Counted from the stretch's first letter, positions 26,156-34,868 are shown. The stretch is 64,000 bases of DNA from Micromonospora chokoriensis (GCF_000718555.1 NZ_JOAN01000004.1:245903-309902); one strand, 5' to 3'. The notes: generated from the letters alone by a model not told the origin. Program-made: numbers and translations.

Positions 26156-26211
26156 CGATCCGCTCGTCGTCGCGGGGAAGGCTGAAGACTCCACGGACGA
26201 GAGGGAGAACC

Positions 26212-26811
26212 ATGCCACGTTGGGGTTTCGCCACCGGCACCACGGCACTGCTCGCGGCGGTCGCGCTCGGCGTCAGCGGCTGCGGTGCGGCCGAGGTGGC
26301 CAGCCAGCCCGCCCGGGATGCCGCAGTCGAGGTCGCCGCCGCCATGGGGGTCGAGGGTCAGGCGCTGGCCGCGATGGGTTTCGACGCCGACGACCTGGAC
26401 GTGCAGACCGTCGCCGCACCAGCCACCCCGACGCCGGGCGCCTCGCCCACGGCCGGGGAGAAGGCCCGCGAGAAGCGTGGGGAGGAGTGGCGCAAGCGCC
26501 GCCAGGCCCGCGTGTTGTTGCGCAAGAACACCCTGCACGGTGAGGCGGTGGTGAAGGCCAAGGACGGCGGTACGCGGACCGTCGCCGTGCAGCGCGGCGA
26601 GGTGACCGCGATCGACGGCGACTCGATGACCGTCAAGTCCACCGACGGCTTCACGATGACCTGGACGTTCGGCGACGATCTGCGGGTCGTCGAGCGGCGG
26701 GCCACGGTGCAGCCGAGCGAGGTCAAGGTCGGTGCGACGGTCGGCGTCGCTGGCGCGAAGGACGGCGACAAGGGCGTGGCCCGGCTCGTCCTCATTCCCC
26801 GCGCGAAGTGA
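26212..26811 (+). CDS. Secreted lipoprotein-like DUF5666-type protein
   Basis: This 199-residue protein has a signal sequence with a lipobox-like LGVSGC (Cys about residue 23). A Pro/Thr linker, a charged segment (EKAREKRGEEWRKRRQA) and a C-terminal beta-rich part follow. The last shows the pattern T-x-I-D-G-D-S-M-T-V-K-S-T-D-G and VGATVGVAGAKDG of DUF5666-like domains. It follows the two-component pair by about 55 bases in the same direction, so it could be a target. The ATG follows GAGGGAG. Function is unknown. Confidence 0.75.
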   Translation: MPRWGFATGTTALLAAVALGVSGCGAAEVASQPARDAAVEVAAAMGVEGQALAAMGFDADDLDVQTVAAPATPTPGASPTAGEKAREKRGEEWRKRRQARVLLRKNTLHGEAVVKAKDGGTRTVAVQRGEVTAIDGDSMTVKSTDGFTMTWTFGDDLRVVERRATVQPSEVKVGATVGVAGAKDGDKGVARLVLIPRAK

Positions 26812-26816
26812 GCGAA

Positions 26817-26842
26817 GGGGCCCTGGCCGACGCCAGGGCCCC
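26817..26842. terminator. Hairpin between convergent genes
   Basis: A perfect 11-bp stem GGGGCCCTGGC / GCCAGGGCCCC with loop CGAC lies just after the lipoprotein stop and before the convergent GDSL-lectin gene. Confidence 0.75.
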
Positions 26843-26851
26843 AATCTCTCG

Positions 26852-28453
26852 TCAGTAGACGCGGGAGCCGATGAAGTCGTCGTGACCGTAGCCGACCGGG
26901 TTGGCGGCGGTACGGGTCTCGAACGACCACTGTTGCCGGGTGCTGCTTCCGCAACTCGCCAACCGCAGGCGGGAACTGCCCAGCAACGGGTTGTCGAACG
27001 CCACGCAGAGGTTGTTGGCGCTCGCCGGCCTGATCTGGTTACCCACGAAGACGAACTGCTGCGCGCCGGTGCCGTTGCAGTCGTAGATGTTGACCGCGGT
27101 GCCGGCGGTCATCGAGCTGTTGGAGACGTCCAGGCAGCGGTCGTGGGACAGCTCCGAGTGCAGCGACCGCCGGGCCGAGTCGTACCAGAAGCCCTGGTTG
27201 CGCCCACCGTGGCAGGAGTACGGCTGCTGCGCGGTGCCGTTGCGGGAGTCGTACCCCTTGCCGTCGACACAGGTGCCGGTGGCCAGGTTGCGCAGTTGCT
27301 TGAACTCCAGCAGCCCCGGGTAGAGCACGCCGCTGCCGGTGCTGGCCGGGTCGACGCAGCTGGCTCGCGTCTGCCCGGAGTTCCAGAACTGGGTGATGCA
27401 CTGGGCGAACATGCCGTGCCCACGGGCGTTGGGGTGGAACGACTGACGGGCGGCGTTCTCGTTCCAGATGCCGACCTCGATGTAGAGGCCGCGGACCGAG
27501 GTGTTGTCGGTGCACACCTCGTGCCCGTGAAAGAGCCGGCTGGCGTCCAGGTAGCGGGTGCCGGTGTTCGTCGCGGCAGCACGTAGCGCCGACTCGAACA
27601 GCGGCACCGCCTTGTTCCGGGCGAACGCCGCGTCGGCCAGGTAGAGCAGACAGCCGCCGGAGTACCAGCCGGGGAAGTTCGGGTTGTCCTCCACGTCGGG
27701 GCTGCCGGGGCTCGGGTACGACATCAGCACCAGCTCGTAGTCCGACCGTAGGTAGCCGGCGTTGGTCATGGTCTGCCGGATGTCGGTGAGCGCCGCCTCC
27801 ACGGCCTGCCTGCTGCCGTCGGTGCGGATCGTCCACTGGTCGGTGTAGGTGGGGTAGCAGGCGCCCTGGAAGAAGACCCGGCGGATGGCGCAGTCGGTGG
27901 CGACCGGCCCGAACTGGATGGTGCCGTCACCGTTCGCGCCGACCACCACCCAGATCAGCTTCACGTGCGTGTTGCGTGCCTTGATCCCCAGGTAGTCGCC
28001 CTGGTTCAGCTCGTTGTGCTGGGTCGGGCCGCCGGCGATCAGGTTCCAGGGGGTGGCACCGGAGCAGGCGATGTTGTATTGCGCGTCCGAGGTGATGCCG
28101 GTGCGGAACACCGCCTGGTCGTACGAGCGGTCGCACCAGTTGCCGTCCTGGTGGGTGCCGGGGACGTAGTTGCCCACCCCCTCACCGGAGATCTCGCTGT
28201 CACCCATGGTGATCAACGCGGTCCGGCGTTGTTCGATCGGGCGGATCGCCGGGCTGCCGTAGAGGGCGGTCGCCTCGGCGGCCCGGATGGCTTCGAGGTT
28301 GGCGGGGAGTGGTTGGACGGTCGGCCGGTCGGCGGCGGTGGCCGGGGTGGCCGGTCCGGCGAGCATCGGTAGGACGAGAGCGGCAACGGCGACGGCGACG
28401 GTGATGGCCCGTCGTCGGGTCGCGCGTTCGGGCCTGGCGGGGGTTTCAGGCAT
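26852..28453 (-). CDS. Secreted SGNH/GDSL hydrolase with C-terminal ricin-type lectin
   Basis: This 533-residue protein has a signal peptide (to about TPATAAD). Its SGNH hydrolase domain has block I MGDSEISGEG, a VVVGANGDG block and a C-terminal FHPNARGHG block carrying the catalytic His. A ricin B-type lectin follows (about 385-520) with repeats such as CVDGKGYDSRNG, CLDVSNSS and QQW. It probably deacylates or de-esterifies extracellular carbohydrate or lipid. AAGGAG lies seven bases before the ATG. Upstream inverted repeats (28471-28509) may regulate it. It is one of three lectin-tagged secreted hydrolases in the window. Confidence 0.9.
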   Translation of the reverse strand: MPETPARPERATRRRAITVAVAVAALVLPMLAGPATPATAADRPTVQPLPANLEAIRAAEATALYGSPAIRPIEQRRTALITMGDSEISGEGVGNYVPGTHQDGNWCDRSYDQAVFRTGITSDAQYNIACSGATPWNLIAGGPTQHNELNQGDYLGIKARNTHVKLIWVVVGANGDGTIQFGPVATDCAIRRVFFQGACYPTYTDQWTIRTDGSRQAVEAALTDIRQTMTNAGYLRSDYELVLMSYPSPGSPDVEDNPNFPGWYSGGCLLYLADAAFARNKAVPLFESALRAAATNTGTRYLDASRLFHGHEVCTDNTSVRGLYIEVGIWNENAARQSFHPNARGHGMFAQCITQFWNSGQTRASCVDPASTGSGVLYPGLLEFKQLRNLATGTCVDGKGYDSRNGTAQQPYSCHGGRNQGFWYDSARRSLHSELSHDRCLDVSNSSMTAGTAVNIYDCNGTGAQQFVFVGNQIRPASANNLCVAFDNPLLGSSRLRLASCGSSTRQQWSFETRTAANPVGYGHDDFIGSRVY

Positions 28454-28470
28454 CGACGCACTCCTTTCGG

Positions 28471-28509
28471 CTCAATCGCGGGACGTCGATTGAGTTACCA
28501 GACGGTAAC
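28471..28509. promoter_or_regulatory. Twin palindromes upstream of GDSL-lectin gene
   Basis: CTCAATCG-n8-CGATTGAG (28471-28494) and GTTACC-n4-GGTAAC (28494-28509) are two adjacent perfect inverted repeats, 18-56 bases before the GDSL gene start. They look like regulator binding sites; the regulator is unknown. The rest of the 141-base spacer holds nothing recognisable. Confidence 0.4.
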
Positions 28510-28594
28510 GTGCAGATCAATAGATGTGAATGCGCCTCGGATCCTTGCGCGCGGGATGCAGAACCGCCCGGATCGGACTATCCGGCCTTCTGGC

Positions 28595-30784
28595 TCAGCG
28601 GCCGGGCGGCAGCGCGTAGCCGACGTAGCCGCGGAACTCCAGCCGCCAGCCCGCCGGAACGAGCTTGGCGCAGGCCGCCTCGCTGCCGGTGCAGACGATC
28701 GCGTCGACCGAGGAGGGGTCGGCCGGCGGTCGTTCCGGCAGTACCGACTGCAACGCCACCAGGTCCGGGGAGCCGCCGTCGGGCTGCCGCAGCAGCAGCC
28801 ACCACGGGTACTCCCAGTTGTCGTTCTGCTGCACCAGCCCGATCCGTCGCGCACCGCTGTCCCGGACTGCCGTCGCCGCCCAGCGGAACTCGTCGGCCCA
28901 CTGCGGGCGGCGCAGGAACCGGGTGTCCCAGTCCGAGGTGGTGAAGACCGAGCCGGCGCCGACCAGCCGGCGCGGGAAGCCGTACGACAGCGCGAGGACC
29001 CCGGCCAGCGCCGAGGTGGCCAGCACGGTGACCGCCGCCACGGTGGCCACCGAACGACGCCCACTCGGGCGGCGGCGCAAGAGCGCGTCCAGCCAGACGC
29101 CGGCCAGGGGCACGGCGAGCACCACGGCGTAGAGCAGTAGACGGTTGCCCCACGGCTGCCACTTGAGCATCGCGGTGTGCAGCAGCACGGCGGTCAGCAC
29201 CACCACGGCGTACGCCCGCAGCGACCCGGCCCGCTCGGGGGCGATCTGCCGTCCTCGGGTGAGCGCGAGCACCGCGCCGATCATGACGAGCGCGCCGGTC
29301 AGCGGAAACGACACCCGATCCTCGTCCGGATACCAGGCGGGCTCCGGAAAGAGTTCCCGACCGAAGGTGATCGCGCGGTCCTGCGGGTCGACCCCGATCG
29401 CCTCGGCGCCGCTGATGATCACGTCGGCACCGGCTCGGCGCAGCGGTGCCAGCGGTGTGTCGAACGCGGTGTGCCCGATCCGCAACGTGTTGACCAGGAT
29501 CGACGCCGGGTCGTGCCGTTCCATCGGGATGGACTCGCGAAGTCGGGGCGGCCCCAGCGGGTGCCCGAACTCGGCGGTCACCCGGGCCAGGAAAGGGCCG
29601 ACCACCACGGCCGCCACCAGCAGGATCAGCACCGAACCGCCGACCGTGCGGGCCAGGCGGCGAACCGACCAGGACCGCCGACCCCCGCCGGCCGGTGCCG
29701 CGTTCTCGGTCCGGGCCAGCCTCAGCTGGGCCAACCCCCAGAGCACCAGCAGCGGGCCGACAGCGATCAGGCCGCTGGTCTTGGTCACCGCGGTCAGCCC
29801 GGTGGCCGCCCCCAGCCCGAGCAGCGTGCCCCAGCCGGTCCGCCGACGCAGCCCGTCCAGCACCAGGGTCGCCGCGCAGGCCACCCACGCCGCGCAGATC
29901 AGGTCGGTCTGCGTGCTGGTCGCCTGGAGCACCACCATCGGCGTGGTCGCCAACACGAACGCGGTGAGCAGTTGGGCTCGCCGGCCCCCGCCGAGCTGCG
30001 CGGTGATCCGAGCGGCCACCAGCAGGCAGACCACACCGGCCGCCCACTGCACCAGGTTGTGCAGGTGGTCCCCGCCGGTGAGCAGGCGCAGGTGCAGCAG
30101 CAGGTACTCGGCTCCGGGCGGAATGGTCACCTGCCGGTGGATGGCGGTCGGCCAGAAGTCCAGGTCGCCCTGGGCCACCCAGTGCTCCACCTTCGGCAGG
30201 TGGTACGTCTGCGAGTCGAAGTTGTTCGGCTCAGCCAACAGCGCGACCAGCAGTTCCAGCAGGACCAGCCCGCCGACCACGCCGGCGAGGAGCCGCTCGC
30301 CGGGTCGAGCCGTACGCCAGGTGTCGACCGCTGCCGCGAGCAGGCCGGCGGCCCCCCGACCGGCCCGGGTGGGTGCGGCGCCGGGCTCGCCCGCACCGCC
30401 TTCGACGACCGGGGCGGACGGGTCGGAGCTGCCACCGGACACCACCGCGCCGACCGGCACTGGCCGCGGCGCGGCGGCGGGCGGCTGCCCGAGGCGGGTC
30501 GTCCGTCGCCACCGCAGACCGGCCGCCGTCGCTGCGGCGGTCAGGAAGAGCAGCCAGGCGATGGCGAACGTGGTTCGGGTCAGCGCGTGCAACGCGCCGA
30601 GCACTTCGACGACGAGCACCGCGTACGCTCCGCTGAGCAGGACGGCGCGTACCACGGCAAGCCGCAGCGGTGCCACCGCGCCGGCCTCGCGCGGCCGGGC
30701 CGCGACGGTGAGCAGGAGCATTGCGGCGGCAGGAACCGCAGCGAGCAGGAGGCCGGCAGCCGACATGGCGGAAGTAAACACCAT
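28595..30784 (-). CDS. Multi-pass membrane glycosyltransferase-like protein (GT39-like)
   Basis: This 729-residue protein has about 12 predicted membrane segments. The first large loop carries NFDSQTYHLPKVEHWVAQGDLDFWPT, and an acidic Asp in that loop is typical of GT-C/GT39 mannosyltransferases. Such enzymes take sugars from polyprenyl-phosphate donors and work at the outer membrane face. It is divergent from a DPM1-like GT2 (30864) that could supply the donor, which suggests an envelope-glycan pair. The start is the first ATG; a second ATG at 30766 is an alternative. The exact family is uncertain. Confidence 0.78.
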   Translation of the reverse strand: MVFTSAMSAAGLLLAAVPAAAMLLLTVAARPREAGAVAPLRLAVVRAVLLSGAYAVLVVEVLGALHALTRTTFAIAWLLFLTAAATAAGLRWRRTTRLGQPPAAAPRPVPVGAVVSGGSSDPSAPVVEGGAGEPGAAPTRAGRGAAGLLAAAVDTWRTARPGERLLAGVVGGLVLLELLVALLAEPNNFDSQTYHLPKVEHWVAQGDLDFWPTAIHRQVTIPPGAEYLLLHLRLLTGGDHLHNLVQWAAGVVCLLVAARITAQLGGGRRAQLLTAFVLATTPMVVLQATSTQTDLICAAWVACAATLVLDGLRRRTGWGTLLGLGAATGLTAVTKTSGLIAVGPLLVLWGLAQLRLARTENAAPAGGGRRSWSVRRLARTVGGSVLILLVAAVVVGPFLARVTAEFGHPLGPPRLRESIPMERHDPASILVNTLRIGHTAFDTPLAPLRRAGADVIISGAEAIGVDPQDRAITFGRELFPEPAWYPDEDRVSFPLTGALVMIGAVLALTRGRQIAPERAGSLRAYAVVVLTAVLLHTAMLKWQPWGNRLLLYAVVLAVPLAGVWLDALLRRRPSGRRSVATVAAVTVLATSALAGVLALSYGFPRRLVGAGSVFTTSDWDTRFLRRPQWADEFRWAATAVRDSGARRIGLVQQNDNWEYPWWLLLRQPDGGSPDLVALQSVLPERPPADPSSVDAIVCTGSEAACAKLVPAGWRLEFRGYVGYALPPGR

Positions 30785-30848
30785 CGACCTGAGCCCGCCG
30801 CGCCGACTGCCCGGCGGTGGCGGCAGGCGGTTAGGTAAGCAACCAGGC

Positions 30849-30854
30849 TAGGCT
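30849..30854 (+). promoter_or_regulatory. -10 box for leaderless GT2 gene
   Basis: TAGGCT is followed nine bases later by GTG at 30864. The ATG at 30855 abuts the box and would lie upstream of the expected transcription start. Confidence 0.4.
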
Positions 30855-30863
30855 ATGGCGGAC

Positions 30864-31598
30864 GTGTCTACCGCCACCGTGGAGATTCCCGTGAAGCTCT
30901 CGATCCTCATGCCGGTCTACAACGAGGAAGAACGCATCGCGGATGCCCTCAAGCAGGCACTGGCGGTTGACTATCCCTGCGAGATCGAGCTGGTCGTCGT
31001 CGACGACGGCAGCCGGGACGGCACGGGCGAAGTCCTCGGTCGCGCCGACGACGCGCGCCTGCGGGTGATCACCCACCAGCGTAATGCCGGCAAGGGCGCT
31101 GCCATCAAGACGGCGGTCGACAGCGCCGAGGGCGACTACATGGTCATCCTCGACGCCGACCTGGAGTACGACCCGCAGGACATCCCCAAGCTGCTCGACC
31201 CGGTGCTCGACGGGCGGGCCACGGTGGTCTACGGCAATCGCACCTTCGGCAGCCACAGCGCCTACAGCTTCTGGTACGTGATGGGCAACAAGGGCGTCAC
31301 GATGGCGGCCAACGTGCTGTTCAACTCGTACATCGGTGACCTGGAGACCTGCTTCAAGCTGATGCCGGTGGCGCTCTACCGGTCGCTTGAGGTGCGCTCG
31401 CGCGGCTTCGGCATGGAGGCCGAGGTGACCGGCAAGCTGCTGCGCCGCCGGATCCGGCCGTACGAGGTGCCGATCAGCTACCGGGCACGTGGCCGCGAAG
31501 AGGGCAAGAAGATCACCTGGAAGGACGGCGTCGAGGCGATCTGGATCCTCGGCCGCGAGCGCGCTCGCCGCCGCCCCGCCGTCTCAGCCGCCAACTGA
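30864..31598 (+). CDS. GT2 family glycosyltransferase (polyprenyl-phosphate mannose synthase-like)
   Basis: This 244-residue soluble GT-A enzyme has LSILMPVYNEEERIADAL, the VVVDDGSRDGTG motif, the DXD-type DADLEYDP and a C-terminal RSRGFGMEAEVTGKLLRR. This is the pattern of DPM1-like synthases without the C-terminal membrane domain. It probably moves a hexose from a nucleotide sugar to polyprenyl phosphate. The start at 30864 (GTG) is preferred over ATG 30855 because of the TAGGCT box. It is divergent from the GT39-like gene. Confidence 0.87.
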   Translation: MSTATVEIPVKLSILMPVYNEEERIADALKQALAVDYPCEIELVVVDDGSRDGTGEVLGRADDARLRVITHQRNAGKGAAIKTAVDSAEGDYMVILDADLEYDPQDIPKLLDPVLDGRATVVYGNRTFGSHSAYSFWYVMGNKGVTMAANVLFNSYIGDLETCFKLMPVALYRSLEVRSRGFGMEAEVTGKLLRRRIRPYEVPISYRARGREEGKKITWKDGVEAIWILGRERARRRPAVSAAN

Positions 31599-31677
31599 CC
31601 CCAGGCTCACCTGTCGTCGCCGGTCAGCCCGGCACCGCTGTCAGTGGTCAGTGCCGTGGTCATGCCATTACCCTGTG

Positions 31678-31697
31678 AGTTGAAGTGCACTTCAACT
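31678..31697. promoter_or_regulatory. SoxR-type operator
   Basis: AGTTGAAGTGCACTTCAACT is a perfect 20-bp palindrome 13 bases before the soxR ATG. SoxR/MerR regulators bind such palindromes, so this is probably the autoregulatory site. A TTACCC -35 (31668-31673) with a 19-base spacer is possible but weak. Confidence 0.75.
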
Positions 31698-31710
31698 TAA
31701 GGATTTGGTG

Positions 31711-32208
31711 ATGCCGGATCTACTGACGATCGGTGAGCTGTCCGCGCGTTCCGGGGTGGCACCGTCGGCGCTGCGCTACTACGAGCGGCTCGGGCTGATC
31801 CGCGCCGACCGGACCGGCGGCAACCAGCGTCGGTACGCCCGCGCCGAGCTGCGACGGGTCGCCTTCATCCGGATCTCCCAGCAGGTCGGCGTCTCGCTCG
31901 ACGAGATCCGGGCGGCGCTCGACTCGCTGCCCGAGGCCCGCACGCCCAGCCCACAGGACTGGGCGCGACTCTCGGCGAGCTGGCGCAGCCGGCTGGACGA
32001 GCGGATCCGACTGCTCGCCAAGCTCCGCGACGACCTGGACGGCTGCATCGGCTGCGGCTGCCTGTCCTTGCAGCGCTGCGCGCTCAACAACCCGGAGGAC
32101 ACGCTGGCCGGGGAGGGTCCGGGCGCCCGTCTGGTGCTGCCCCAACCGGCGGACGCCCCGACTCCTGCCGGCCCGTTCAACTGCCGGCCGACCCCGGCGG
32201 GAGTGTGA
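31711..32208 (+). CDS. soxR: Redox-sensitive transcriptional regulator SoxR
   Basis: This 165-residue MerR-family protein has a DNA-binding domain (LTIGELSARSGVAPSALRYYERLGL) and a dimerisation helix. The C-terminal iron-sulphur motif CIGCGCLSLQRC has the C-x2-C-x-C-x5-C spacing of SoxR. It would sense redox-active compounds through a 2Fe-2S cluster. The start is the ATG at 31711, although an in-frame GTG lies six bases earlier. It ends 32 bases inside the convergent quinone oxidoreductase gene. Confidence 0.95.
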   Translation: MPDLLTIGELSARSGVAPSALRYYERLGLIRADRTGGNQRRYARAELRRVAFIRISQQVGVSLDEIRAALDSLPEARTPSPQDWARLSASWRSRLDERIRLLAKLRDDLDGCIGCGCLSLQRCALNNPEDTLAGEGPGARLVLPQPADAPTPAGPFNCRPTPAGV

Positions 32209-33169
32209 GCAGCACCTTCCCGAAGTGATCGTTCGACTCGACGAGCCGGTGCGCTTCGGCCGCCTCGGTCATCGGCAGCCGCCGGTCCACGATCGGCCGG
32301 ATCCGACCCGCCTCGATCAACGGCCACACCTCGTCCCGTACGCCCTGGACGATCTCCGCCTTCTCCGCGAGCGGCCGGGAGCGTAGCGACGTCGCGGTGA
32401 CGCTCGCCCGCTTGGTCAGCAGCGCGCCGAGATCCAACTCGGCCTTGCGCCCACCCTGCAGCCCGATCACCACGAGCCGACCGCCGGTGGCCAGCGCGGA
32501 GACGTTCCGCCCCAGGTAGGACCCGCCCATGATGTCGAGGACGACGTCCACGCCGCGACCGTCGGTGACTCGCTGGACCTCCTCGACGAAGTCCTGCTCC
32601 CGGTAGTCGATCACGTGCGACGCGCCAAGCTCGCGCAGCCGGGCGTGCTTGGCCTCTCGCGCGGTGGTCAGGACTGTCACGCCGAGGGCCGCCCCGAGCT
32701 GCACGGCGAAGGTGCCGATCCCACTGCCACCGCCGTGCACCAGCAGCGTGTCGCCCGCGCCGAGCCGCGCCACCTGAACCAGGTTCGACCAGACCGTGCA
32801 GGCCACCTCGGGCAGCGCCGCCGCGTCGACCGGGTCGCAGGCCGGCACCGGCAGCAACTGCCCGGCGGGGACCGCGACCCGCTCCGCGTACCCGCCGCCC
32901 GACAGCAGCGCGCAGACCTGCTGCCCGACCGCCCACCCGGCGACCTCCGCGCCAACCACTGTGATCACCCCGGAACATTCCAACCCGGGGTACGCGGACG
33001 CGCCTGGCGGCGGCGGATAGTGCCCCTGCCGTTGCAGCAGGTCAGCACGGTTCACCCCGGCGGCCCGCACATCCACGATCACCTCGTCGGGGCCCGGCTC
33101 CGGGTCGGGCACCTCAGCCCAGACCAGCGCGTCGGGTCCACCGGGCTGCGGAATCGTGATGGCTCGCAT
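32177..33169 (-). CDS. NAD(P)H-dependent quinone oxidoreductase (PIG3-like MDR family)
   Basis: This 330-residue medium-chain reductase has AAGVNRADLLQRQGHYPPPPGAS, the NADPH-binding VHGGGSGIGTFAVQL and the VVLDIMGGSYLG segment. It lacks the catalytic zinc ligands of alcohol dehydrogenases. It reduces quinones or enones. The 3' end overlaps soxR by 32 bases on the opposite strand, so the two messages are antisense at their tails. A functional link through redox-cycling compounds is plausible but inferred. Confidence 0.93.
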   Translation of the reverse strand: MRAITIPQPGGPDALVWAEVPDPEPGPDEVIVDVRAAGVNRADLLQRQGHYPPPPGASAYPGLECSGVITVVGAEVAGWAVGQQVCALLSGGGYAERVAVPAGQLLPVPACDPVDAAALPEVACTVWSNLVQVARLGAGDTLLVHGGGSGIGTFAVQLGAALGVTVLTTAREAKHARLRELGASHVIDYREQDFVEEVQRVTDGRGVDVVLDIMGGSYLGRNVSALATGGRLVVIGLQGGRKAELDLGALLTKRASVTATSLRSRPLAEKAEIVQGVRDEVWPLIEAGRIRPIVDRRLPMTEAAEAHRLVESNDHFGKVLLTLPPGSAGS

Positions 33170-33330
33170 GGGCCCAGTCTTCCCGATCTCCCCCGGTGCC
33201 GCAGGCGCACCGTCGGCCCCACAGTGGACCCAGCAGACCGGCTGGCCGGCACACCGGGGAGGGACGCCGGGCCGCCCGCAGCGAGCCGTGGCAGACTATG
33301 CGTGGCCGTACGCCTGCGGGTGGCGGCCCA

Positions 33331-33420
33331 GGAGGGTTCGCCTAGTGGCCGATGGCGCTGGTCTTGAAAACCGGTAAGGCAGCGATGTCTTCGTGGGTTC
33401 GAATCCCACACCCTCCGCCA
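33331..33420 (+). tRNA. tRNA-Ser (anticodon TGA)
   Basis: The 90-base cloverleaf has acceptor GGAGGGT/ACCCTCC, anticodon loop CTTGAAA with TGA, a long variable arm, T loop GGTTCGAATCC and an encoded CCA. It reads UCA codons. No integrase or att-like repeat lies beside it. Confidence 0.95.
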
Positions 33421-33442
33421 TCTTGATCCACTCGACTTTTCG

Positions 33443-33481
33443 GATATCGGGGTGTCCCAAGCTCAGGGATACCCCGATATC
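33443..33481. terminator. 16-bp hairpin at the LtrA 3' end
   Basis: The arms 33443-33458 (GATATCGGGGTGTCCC) and 33466-33481 pair with one G/A difference around loop AAGCTCA. It overlaps the LtrA stop codon by two bases and faces the tRNA-Ser gene, so it may terminate both. Confidence 0.7.
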
Positions 33482-34661
33482 ACTGAACCCGAGTTGATCG
33501 TCTGGTCCACGCCTCGTAGCTGAGGAGGACGACGAGGAACGCGGTGAGCAGGCCGAGAGCCGCCAGGCCGGGCAGGTGTCGGCCGATGGGCAGTAACAGC
33601 AGCGCCGCAGCAGGCGCGAGGAACTGCTCGGGTTGCACGCGTCGGATGCTGAGAACCAGGAACGTCGCCCGGCCCGCGAGGTACAGGGCGGTCCCGCCGA
33701 ACAGCGCGATGGCCGGTACCCAGTGCAAGGTGCCGTGCGGTTCCTCTTCTGCCAGGCCGGTGAGCACCTCCTCGACTCCCAGCGCCACGTAGATCGTCCC
33801 GGCCAGCAGCGGAAGGTGGGCAACGCTGTAGGCGTTGCCGGCCACGAATCCTCGTCGTAGCCCGGACTCCGTGGTCAGGGCCTTCCCGGCGCTCGCCGCG
33901 CTCGCCGCGTACAACCAGTACAGGCACACCGTGACGGTGAGGGTGAGCAGCGCCGCCACCATGGTCGGGCCTTGGATCGTGCGAGTTCCGATCCCGGCGC
34001 CGACCGAGATCAGGGACTCGCCGAGCGCGATGATCACCACGAGGCCGTGCCGCTCCACGAAGTGGCCGGGGCTGCGTACCGGCCACCCGCTCACCAGCAG
34101 TGCGAACACCCCACCGCCCATGTCGATGACGAGTGCCGCCGCCCAGAGCAGGATCTGCGCGGTGCCGCCGAACACGGCCCCGAGGACGAGCGGAATCCAG
34201 GACAGCGTGGTGGTGAGGGCGTAGAGCCGTACGGTCCTGATCAGCCGGCGATCATCCGCGGCCACCCAGTAGAAGAGGGCGAACTGGATCAACCGCACCA
34301 CGACGTACGCCAACACCAGGATCAGTCGCGGTTTCGTCGTGTCCGGGCCGGTCTTCCAGGCGTCGGGGATGACCAGCGCGATGAGGAAGACGGCTGCCAT
34401 CGCCACGGTGACGCCGGCCCGGATCGGCCCGGCGTCGATCCGGACGTAGTTGCCCAGCCAGGCGTAGACCAGCCACGAGTTCCACAGCAGCACGAGTACG
34501 AGGAATCCCTGCGCCAGGGTCACCGGCAAGGGCCGCCCGCTCATGAACGTGGTGACCTGGATGAGCCCAAAGACGAGCACCAGGTCGAAGAAGATCTCGA
34601 ACAGCGTCGGTCGGTGCGTCTCCGCCGTGACTACTGGCCGCGACTGGAGGAACCGGCCCAT
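33480..34661 (-). CDS. Low temperature requirement protein A (LtrA) family
   Basis: This 393-residue polytopic protein starts MGRFLQSRPVVTAETHRPTLFEIFFDLVLVFGLIQ and has about ten to twelve membrane helices, as is typical of LtrA. The invariant LFEIFFDLVFV-like segment, FALLVSGWP and ERHGLVVIIALGESLISVGAG are present. The family is needed for low-temperature growth in Listeria; its biochemical role is unknown. Confidence 0.92.
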   Translation of the reverse strand: MGRFLQSRPVVTAETHRPTLFEIFFDLVLVFGLIQVTTFMSGRPLPVTLAQGFLVLVLLWNSWLVYAWLGNYVRIDAGPIRAGVTVAMAAVFLIALVIPDAWKTGPDTTKPRLILVLAYVVVRLIQFALFYWVAADDRRLIRTVRLYALTTTLSWIPLVLGAVFGGTAQILLWAAALVIDMGGGVFALLVSGWPVRSPGHFVERHGLVVIIALGESLISVGAGIGTRTIQGPTMVAALLTLTVTVCLYWLYAASAASAGKALTTESGLRRGFVAGNAYSVAHLPLLAGTIYVALGVEEVLTGLAEEEPHGTLHWVPAIALFGGTALYLAGRATFLVLSIRRVQPEQFLAPAAALLLLPIGRHLPGLAALGLLTAFLVVLLSYEAWTRRSTRVQ

Positions 34662-34712
34662 CAGGTCATCTTGACTGTTCGTCGCGGGGTGGTCCGGTGC
34701 CCCGCGTCCCGG

Positions 34713-34868
34713 TCACTCCGGCGGGTCGGTGGCCTGCCGCTCCCGGCGGATCGTCTCCTCGGCCAGTCGCTCGACCGCGCGTCGGCGTTCGTCGGCGATG
34801 GCTCGCTCGTCCCGGCGGCGGAACGCGGTGATAACGGCTACCACGAAGTCCCGCCAGATGCCGGCCAC
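34713..34868 (-). CDS. Small hypothetical charged protein
   Basis: This short open frame encodes 51 residues: an N-terminal hydrophobic patch (WRDFVVAVITAF) followed by an Arg/Glu-rich helix (RRRDERAIADERRRAVERLA). GTG at 34868 has AGGGGGA at a suitable distance. The open frame continues upstream, but with no sign of coding. No relative is recognised. It may be an amphipathic membrane-associated protein, which is weakly supported. Confidence 0.45.
   Translation of the reverse strand: MAGIWRDFVVAVITAFRRRDERAIADERRRAVERLAEETIRRERQATDPPE

Noticed and set aside
30830..30854. GGTTAGGTAAGCAACC as another iron box
   Set aside because: Only the left half matches the DtxR consensus; the right half diverges and the neighbouring genes have no iron link.
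33331..33481. Integrated element at tRNA-Ser(TGA)
   Set aside because: No integrase, no direct repeat of the tRNA end, and the adjacent hairpin belongs to the LtrA 3' end.
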